Source of the DNA: Spirillospora albida
GTDB lineage: Bacteria; Actinomycetota; Actinomycetes; Streptosporangiales; Streptosporangiaceae
DNA: 64,000 bases
Direction of reading: 5' to 3'
Assembly (NCBI RefSeq): GCF_000718255.1
Contig: NZ_JOFJ01000026.1
Location: 19,971 to 83,970, forward strand
A program made the translations under genes and the position numbers. Shown piece after piece: positions 60,083 to 64,000 of this stretch. The notes below the pieces were generated by a model. It was not told the DNA's origin and did not search any database. It saw only the letters and a program-made list of their open reading frames with translations. How positions within the stretch are numbered: the stretch's first letter is position 1; every line of letters begins with the position of its first letter.

Positions 60083-61815
60083 CCGTGCCGCAGAATGGCA
60101 GAGTGCCCCACGAACCACGGTCCGGTGACGACCGCGCACGGCTGCTCCTGCCCCAGCTCCAGTTGGACGACCTGCTGAGCGAACTCCAGAGCAGGCTGGC
60201 GACGGCCCGCTCCACCCGCGACCGCGTGCACGCCCTGCTGGAGGCCGTCGTCTCCATCGGCAGCGAACTCGACCTCGACGCCGTCCTGCGGCGGATCACC
60301 GAGGCGGCGACCACCCTCGTCGACGCCCGCTACGGCGCCCTCGGCGTCATCGGCGAGGAGGGCGAGCGCCTCGTCCAGTTCTTCACGGTCGGCGTCACGG
60401 ACGAGGAGATCGCCGCCATGGGGCACTGGCCCCACGGCCATGGCATCCTCGGCCTGCTGATCAAGGACCCCCGCCCGCTGCGCCTCGCCGACCTCGGCGA
60501 GCACCCCGAGTCCTACGGCTTCCCCGCGAACCACCCGCCGATGCGGACGTTCCTCGGCGTCCCCATCCGGGTCCGCGACGAAGTCTTCGGCAACCTCTAC
60601 CTCACCGAGAAGGAGGGCGGCGGCGAGTTCGAGGACGAGGACGAGGCCGTCGTCACCGCGCTCGCCACCGCCGCCGGCGTCGCCATCGAGAACGCCCGCC
60701 TCTACGAGGAGGCCCGCCGCCGCGAACGCTGGCTCGAGGCGTCCGCGGAGATCTCCACCGCCCTGCTCTCCGGCGTCGCCCTCCACGACGTCACCACCCT
60801 CGTCGCCCGCCGCGCCCACGAGATCGCCGGCGCCGCCTTCGCCGCCGTCGCCCTCGCCGACGACGACCGCGAGGGGTTCGTCGTCGAGGCCGCCGACGGC
60901 GAGGACGCCGACCTCCTGACCGGCATCCGGCTCCCCGTCGGCCACTCCATCGCCGGGAAGGCCTACAACGACGGCGTCGCGTTCCGCGTCCCCGACGGCG
61001 CCGAGGCCGCCCGCGAGGCGGGCGTGCCCATGGAACTGCGGATCGGTCCCCTCCTCGTCGTCCCCCTCGGCGTCGGCGCGTCCGCCCGCGGCGTCATCGC
61101 CGTCGCCAACCCGCCCGGCGGCGCCGCCTTCTCCGATGTCGCCCAGCGCGTCCTCGAGGCGTTCGCCGGCCAGGCCGCCGTCGCCCTCGAACTCGCCGAC
61201 CGGCGCCGCGACGTCGAGCGCCTCGCCGTCCTCGAAGACCGCGACCGCATCGCCAAGGACCTCCACGACACCGTCATCCAGCGCCTCTTCGCCACCGCCA
61301 TGACGCTGATGAGCGCCGTCAAGATCACCGAAAAGCGGGACGTCGCCGTCCGCGTCCAGCGCGCCGTCGACGACCTCGACGACACCATCCGCCAGATCCG
61401 CTCCTCCATCTTCGCCCTCCAGACCGCCCCCGACGACGAGTCCCTCCGCAGCCGCGTCCACGCCATCGCCGACGCCGCCGCCGAGAACCTCGGCTTCGCC
61501 CCCTCCGTCCGCCTCGACGGCCTCCTCGACACCGAGGTCGACGACGCCGGCGGCGAACAGCTCCTCGCCGTCCTCCAGGAAGCCCTCTCCAACGTCGCCC
61601 GCCACGCCCGCGCCACCGAGACCACCGTCGTCATCACCGTCGGCGACGACCTCACCCTCCGCGTCGAGGACGACGGCGTCGGCATCCCCGAAGGCGGCCG
61701 CCGCAGCGGCCTCCGCAACCTCCGCGAACGCGCCGAGAGCCGCGGCGGCACCTTCAGCACCCGCCCCCGCGAAGGCGGCGGCACGATACTGGTCTGGCGC
61801 GTGCCGCTGCGTTGA
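60079..61815 (+). CDS. devS: DevS/DosT-type GAF histidine kinase
   Basis: 578 aa from GTG 60079, inside the nitroreductase stop. GAF-A spans about 50-205, GAF-B about 225-370, the HisKA_3 helix has RDRIAKDLHDTVIQRLF with phospho-His396, and the ATPase domain ends with VEDDGVGIP and SGLRNLRERAESRGG. In GAF-A, HPES and HPPM place His142 and His152 ten residues apart exactly like His139 and His149 of M. tuberculosis DevS, where His149 binds heme. RTFLGVPIRVRDEVFGNLYLTEK is also nearly the DevS sequence. It should sense O2, NO or CO and phosphorylate DevR, encoded 12 kb away. Confidence 0.93.
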   Translation: MTVPQNGRVPHEPRSGDDRARLLLPQLQLDDLLSELQSRLATARSTRDRVHALLEAVVSIGSELDLDAVLRRITEAATTLVDARYGALGVIGEEGERLVQFFTVGVTDEEIAAMGHWPHGHGILGLLIKDPRPLRLADLGEHPESYGFPANHPPMRTFLGVPIRVRDEVFGNLYLTEKEGGGEFEDEDEAVVTALATAAGVAIENARLYEEARRRERWLEASAEISTALLSGVALHDVTTLVARRAHEIAGAAFAAVALADDDREGFVVEAADGEDADLLTGIRLPVGHSIAGKAYNDGVAFRVPDGAEAAREAGVPMELRIGPLLVVPLGVGASARGVIAVANPPGGAAFSDVAQRVLEAFAGQAAVALELADRRRDVERLAVLEDRDRIAKDLHDTVIQRLFATAMTLMSAVKITEKRDVAVRVQRAVDDLDDTIRQIRSSIFALQTAPDDESLRSRVHAIADAAAENLGFAPSVRLDGLLDTEVDDAGGEQLLAVLQEALSNVARHARATETTVVITVGDDLTLRVEDDGVGIPEGGRRSGLRNLRERAESRGGTFSTRPREGGGTILVWRVPLR

Positions 61816-61918
61816 TTGCGTCGCCCTCGGCGTCAGGCGCTGGAGCGCCTTCCTTCCACGGGTGCCGCGGTGCGATCGCTGCATCGCTCCGACGCTCCTG
61901 GAGGCTCGCTGCGCGATC

Positions 61919-61952
61919 GGATCCTTGCTTCGCTCGGATCCGGCTTCGCTCG
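61919..61952. repeat. Short direct repeats in intergenic DNA
   Basis: GCTTCGCTCG at 61927-61936 and 61943-61952, and GGATCC at 61919-61924 and 61936-61941, within the 237-bp gap 61816-62052. GCGATCGC also occurs twice here. No gene or clear promoter was seen in the gap. Confidence 0.4.
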
Positions 61953-62052
61953 CGATCGCGACGGTCCGGGTCGTCGACGGTCGGGGCGCCCGTGAGGTTC
62001 GTGTTCGCGGTGTGGTGCGTTGGATGCGGCCGCGTCAGGGCACGAACGGGGG

Positions 62053-62544
62053 ATGAGAGTGGTGGTGGTGTCCGACACGCACGCGCCGCGCCGGTGGAAG
62101 AGGTGCCCGTCTCGGGTCGCCGAGCATCTGCGGACCGCCGACGTGATCCTCCACGCCGGGGACGTATGCGTGGCGTCCGTCCTGGATGAACTGGCTGAAT
62201 ACGCACCGGTGCACGCTGTGCTGGGCAACAACGACGAACCGGATGTGGCCGCCTGGGGTGCTCCTGAACGGATCCGGCTCGACCTCGGGGGCCTCTCCGT
62301 CGCCATGGTCCACGACAGCGGCCAGGCTCAGGGCCGCACCCGCCGCCTGCGCCGCTGGTTCCCCTCCGCCGACCTCGTCGTCTTCGGCCATTCCCACATT
62401 CCTCTGGACGAGACCGGCGACGGTGTCCGCATCTTCAATCCGGGTTCCCCGACCGACCGCCGCAGCCAGCCGCACGGCACCCTGGGCCTTTTGGACGTCC
62501 GCGACGGCCACCTCGCCGAGGCCCGAATCGTGCCCGTCACCTGA
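62053..62544 (+). CDS. Metallophosphoesterase, YfcE/MJ0936 family
   Basis: 163 aa. Metal ligands are all visible: VVSDTHAP (Asp8, His10), ILHAGDV, VLGNNDEPD, MVHDSG and VFGHSHIPLD. ATG 62053 follows GGGGG. Such small enzymes are phosphodiesterases for artificial or cyclic substrates in vitro; the natural substrate here is unknown. It stands alone. Confidence 0.9.
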   Translation: MRVVVVSDTHAPRRWKRCPSRVAEHLRTADVILHAGDVCVASVLDELAEYAPVHAVLGNNDEPDVAAWGAPERIRLDLGGLSVAMVHDSGQAQGRTRRLRRWFPSADLVVFGHSHIPLDETGDGVRIFNPGSPTDRRSQPHGTLGLLDVRDGHLAEARIVPVT

Positions 62545-62621
62545 GGGGCGCGCAGGGCAGGCGAGCTGGTTCGCGTATGGCGACCGCCCGGATGGGGCGG
62601 CGCGGACGGCCGCGCGCCTCG

Positions 62622-63095
62622 TCAGGCAGCGAGGAACGTGCCGAAGGGCAGGTTGCGCACCAGCCAGAAGAGCAGCACGACGGCGAGGAGCGCCCAGATC
62701 AGCCGTGGATCGCCCGCCCTGGTCCTGGCGGGGCGGTCCGCCGCGCGGGCGGCCGTCCAGCGGAGCCAGAAGAAGACGAGGACCGGCACCATCGCCACGG
62801 CGAGCGGGTTCAGCCCCGCCGCCGTGCGCAGCTCTCCGTGCGCGAGCGCGTGGACGGTCCGGAGCGAACCGCATCCGGGGCATTGGTAACCGGTGAGGGA
62901 GAGGAACGGGCACGTCGGATAGTGGCCGTCGTCGTTGGGATCGACGGCCGCGACGTACGCGACGGCGGAGGCGGCCAGGACGAGTACGGCCGCCGGCGCC
63001 AGCAGGCGGCGCGCCGCCGCAGCCGGGAATCGGCCGCGGGGCGCGTCGAAAGGCCGACCGGACGGTGGTGCGGCGGACCCGCGCTCCCCCCTCAT
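62622..63095 (-). CDS. DUF2752 membrane protein
   Basis: 157 aa from ATG 63095. After an Arg-rich N-terminus come about three membrane helices. The family motif CPFLSLTGYQCPGCGSLRTVHALAHGEL (two short parts, CPFLSLTG and CPGCGSLR) is clear. Function unknown. It follows the CD225 gene by 23 bp; this pair is common in actinomycetes. Confidence 0.87.
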   Translation of the reverse strand: MRGERGSAAPPSGRPFDAPRGRFPAAAARRLLAPAAVLVLAASAVAYVAAVDPNDDGHYPTCPFLSLTGYQCPGCGSLRTVHALAHGELRTAAGLNPLAVAMVPVLVFFWLRWTAARAADRPARTRAGDPRLIWALLAVVLLFWLVRNLPFGTFLAA

Positions 63096-63118
63096 CGGCG
63101 GCGACCCGCTCCCACGGC

Positions 63119-63421
63119 TCAGCTGTTGCCGCTGCTCGCGGCCACCACCGCGATCACGACGTAGACGCCGATGCCCAGCAGGCCGACGACCGCCGACACG
63201 ATCGCCCACGTCTTGGCGTTCTTGGACGCGCTGATGGCACCCGCGTGGTCACCCGACTGCCACTTGGAGTTGACCTGCGCGGCGAACACGATCGAGACCA
63301 CACCGGCCGGCAGGCAGCAGAACAGCGTCGTCAGGATCGCCCATACGAGATTGTTGGGCGGTGGCGGCGCGCTGGGGTAACCGCCGGGGCCGCCATGCTG
63401 CGGGGGCGGGTAGTAGCTCAT
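63119..63421 (-). CDS. CD225/dispanin-family membrane protein
   Basis: 100 aa, ATG 63421 after GGAGGTGTT. A short Pro/Gly-rich N-terminus (YYPPPQHGG) precedes NLVWAILTTLFCCLPAGVVSIVFAAQVNSKW and a second helix; the CCLP and the spacing match dispanins. Function unknown in bacteria. First gene of the pair with DUF2752. Confidence 0.88.
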   Translation of the reverse strand: MSYYPPPQHGGPGGYPSAPPPPNNLVWAILTTLFCCLPAGVVSIVFAAQVNSKWQSGDHAGAISASKNAKTWAIVSAVVGLLGIGVYVVIAVVAASSGNS

Positions 63422-63581
63422 GAGAACACCTCCATGCCGTGGGCAGCGTCATGCCCTGGAACGTCTCCAGCATGCCTGGTCCGGCAAGATCGGGTAAGAG
63501 GTGGGTGCCTCGTTTCGGCAGGACGCGGCGGGAGCGGCGGGTCCGGTGGGGTGCGGGCGCGGGCACGGGCGGAGTCCGGGT

Positions 63582-63610
63582 TTGACGACGGTCAGGGGAG
63601 TGGGTACAGT
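63582..63610 (+). promoter_or_regulatory. rRNA promoter P1 candidate
   Basis: TTGACG (63582-63587), 17-nt spacer, TACAGT (63605-63610). Good sigma-70-type match, first of three spaced promoters in the otherwise gene-free region 63422-64000. Confidence 0.65.
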
Positions 63611-63740
63611 ATCTCTTCGTCCCATCCGGATGCAGGACGCCCCACGAGCGGCGGCCGGCCGATGGGAACCTCCATCATCAACAAGACACGACCTTTGTCG
63701 TGCGCGTTGTGCTGTGGACGGAGTCGGGAAAAGCTCGAAT

Positions 63741-63769
63741 TTGACATTCGAGCCGGATCTGATGAAATA
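63741..63769 (+). promoter_or_regulatory. rRNA promoter P2 candidate
   Basis: TTGACA (63741-63746), 17-nt spacer, GAAATA (63764-63769). Perfect -35; the -10 element is less typical. Lies in AT-richer DNA. Confidence 0.55.
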
Positions 63770-63829
63770 GCTCCACCGCCGGAAAGGAATCGCGCAAGCG
63801 GAACCGAACAGCGGATCGGAAGCCCGGAA

Positions 63830-63857
63830 TTGACAATCCAGGCGGAACCGATAAAGT
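63830..63857 (+). promoter_or_regulatory. rRNA promoter P3 candidate
   Basis: TTGACA (63830-63835), 16-nt spacer, TAAAGT (63852-63857). Strong match just ahead of the leader. Confidence 0.65.
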
Positions 63858-63900
63858 AAATGAATCGCCCCGGGGCGAGACTCGCGGATGCGGGTCGAGC

Positions 63901-64000
63901 ACGGTGGGTGTCCGTTTCTTGAGAACTCAACAGCGTGTTAAAAGCCAGTGCCTTTATCGATCCGGTCTTTTGGGGCCGGGTCGCCCCGTGGCCGGCAGGG
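63901..64000 (+). ncRNA. rRNA operon leader (5' part), upstream of 16S gene
   Basis: TTCTTGAGAACTCAACAGCG and the following GTGTTAAAAGCC are typical of actinomycete rrn leaders, with antitermination and processing functions. The 16S rRNA would begin shortly beyond the window edge; it is not contained in it. Confidence 0.7.

Noticed and set aside
59917..61884. 655-codon minus-strand frame under devS
   Set aside because: Asp/Val/Gly-rich low-complexity sequence typical of an antisense shadow of a GC-rich gene.
63901..64000. Start of the 16S rRNA gene
   Set aside because: The 16S 5' signature (AGAGTTTGATC) is not reached before the window ends; only the leader is present.

Overview
This window comes from a high-GC actinomycete chromosome. 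The evidence is the very GC-rich codon use, frequent GTG and TTG starts, the many 1-4 bp ATGA/GTGA gene overlaps, the XRE/DUF397/ATPase set, an Mce importer and an actinomycete-type rRNA leader at the right edge. The Streptosporangiales, for example an Actinomadura-like genus, are the best guess; that placement is inference.

Layout. 1-9 kb holds assorted genes: a TetR stub with a palindromic operator, a secreted beta-propeller protein, a PPOX-family flavoprotein, a PBP4-type carboxypeptidase, a LysE exporter, an AlkD-like protein, a DGC/YwiC pair and membrane proteins. 9-14 kb holds poorly characterised membrane proteins and a large KAP-like membrane P-loop NTPase. 14-17 kb has a DUF574 methyltransferase, an XRE/DUF397 pair and an RsbW-like ATPase. 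17-20 kb has a lipoprotein, an isochorismatase relic, an SMP-30 protein and a PIN/HTH toxin-antitoxin pair. 19.8-35.5 kb is an aerobic cobalamin (B12) cluster: cobF, cobL-cobM-cobK, cobIJ-cobH-cobG, cobN, cobB-cobO-chlI/D and cbtA-cbtB. It has two cobalamin riboswitches. 35.8-44.6 kb is a complete mce operon (yrbE A/B, mce A-F, Mce-associated protein), followed by an AraC regulator divergent from a Baeyer-Villiger-type monooxygenase. 47.4-61.8 kb is a hypoxia/nitrate block: a DosR (DevR) ortholog with a PPOX protein, a CBS-BON protein, a broken narK, narGHJI, a PPOX-flavohemoprotein operon, and an Acg-like nitroreductase operon with a DevS-like GAF histidine kinase. The window ends in the promoter and leader region of an rRNA operon; the 16S gene itself is not reached.

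How the genes fit together. The strongest system-level signal is a DosR-type dormancy regulon. The response regulator closely resembles mycobacterial DosR. The kinase keeps the two GAF-A histidines, ten residues apart, that include the DevS heme ligand. Copies of a 6-2-6 palindrome resembling the DosR box (best copy GGGACC-AA-GGTCCC) lie upstream of devR-PPOX, PPOX-hmp, nitroreductase-devS, the DGC-ywiC pair 40 kb away and, more weakly, a third PPOX gene at 2 kb. The predicted output is nitrate respiration, NO detoxification and flavin/redox proteins under low O2 or NO. The nitrate transporter gene in the same block carries an internal deletion with a frameshift.
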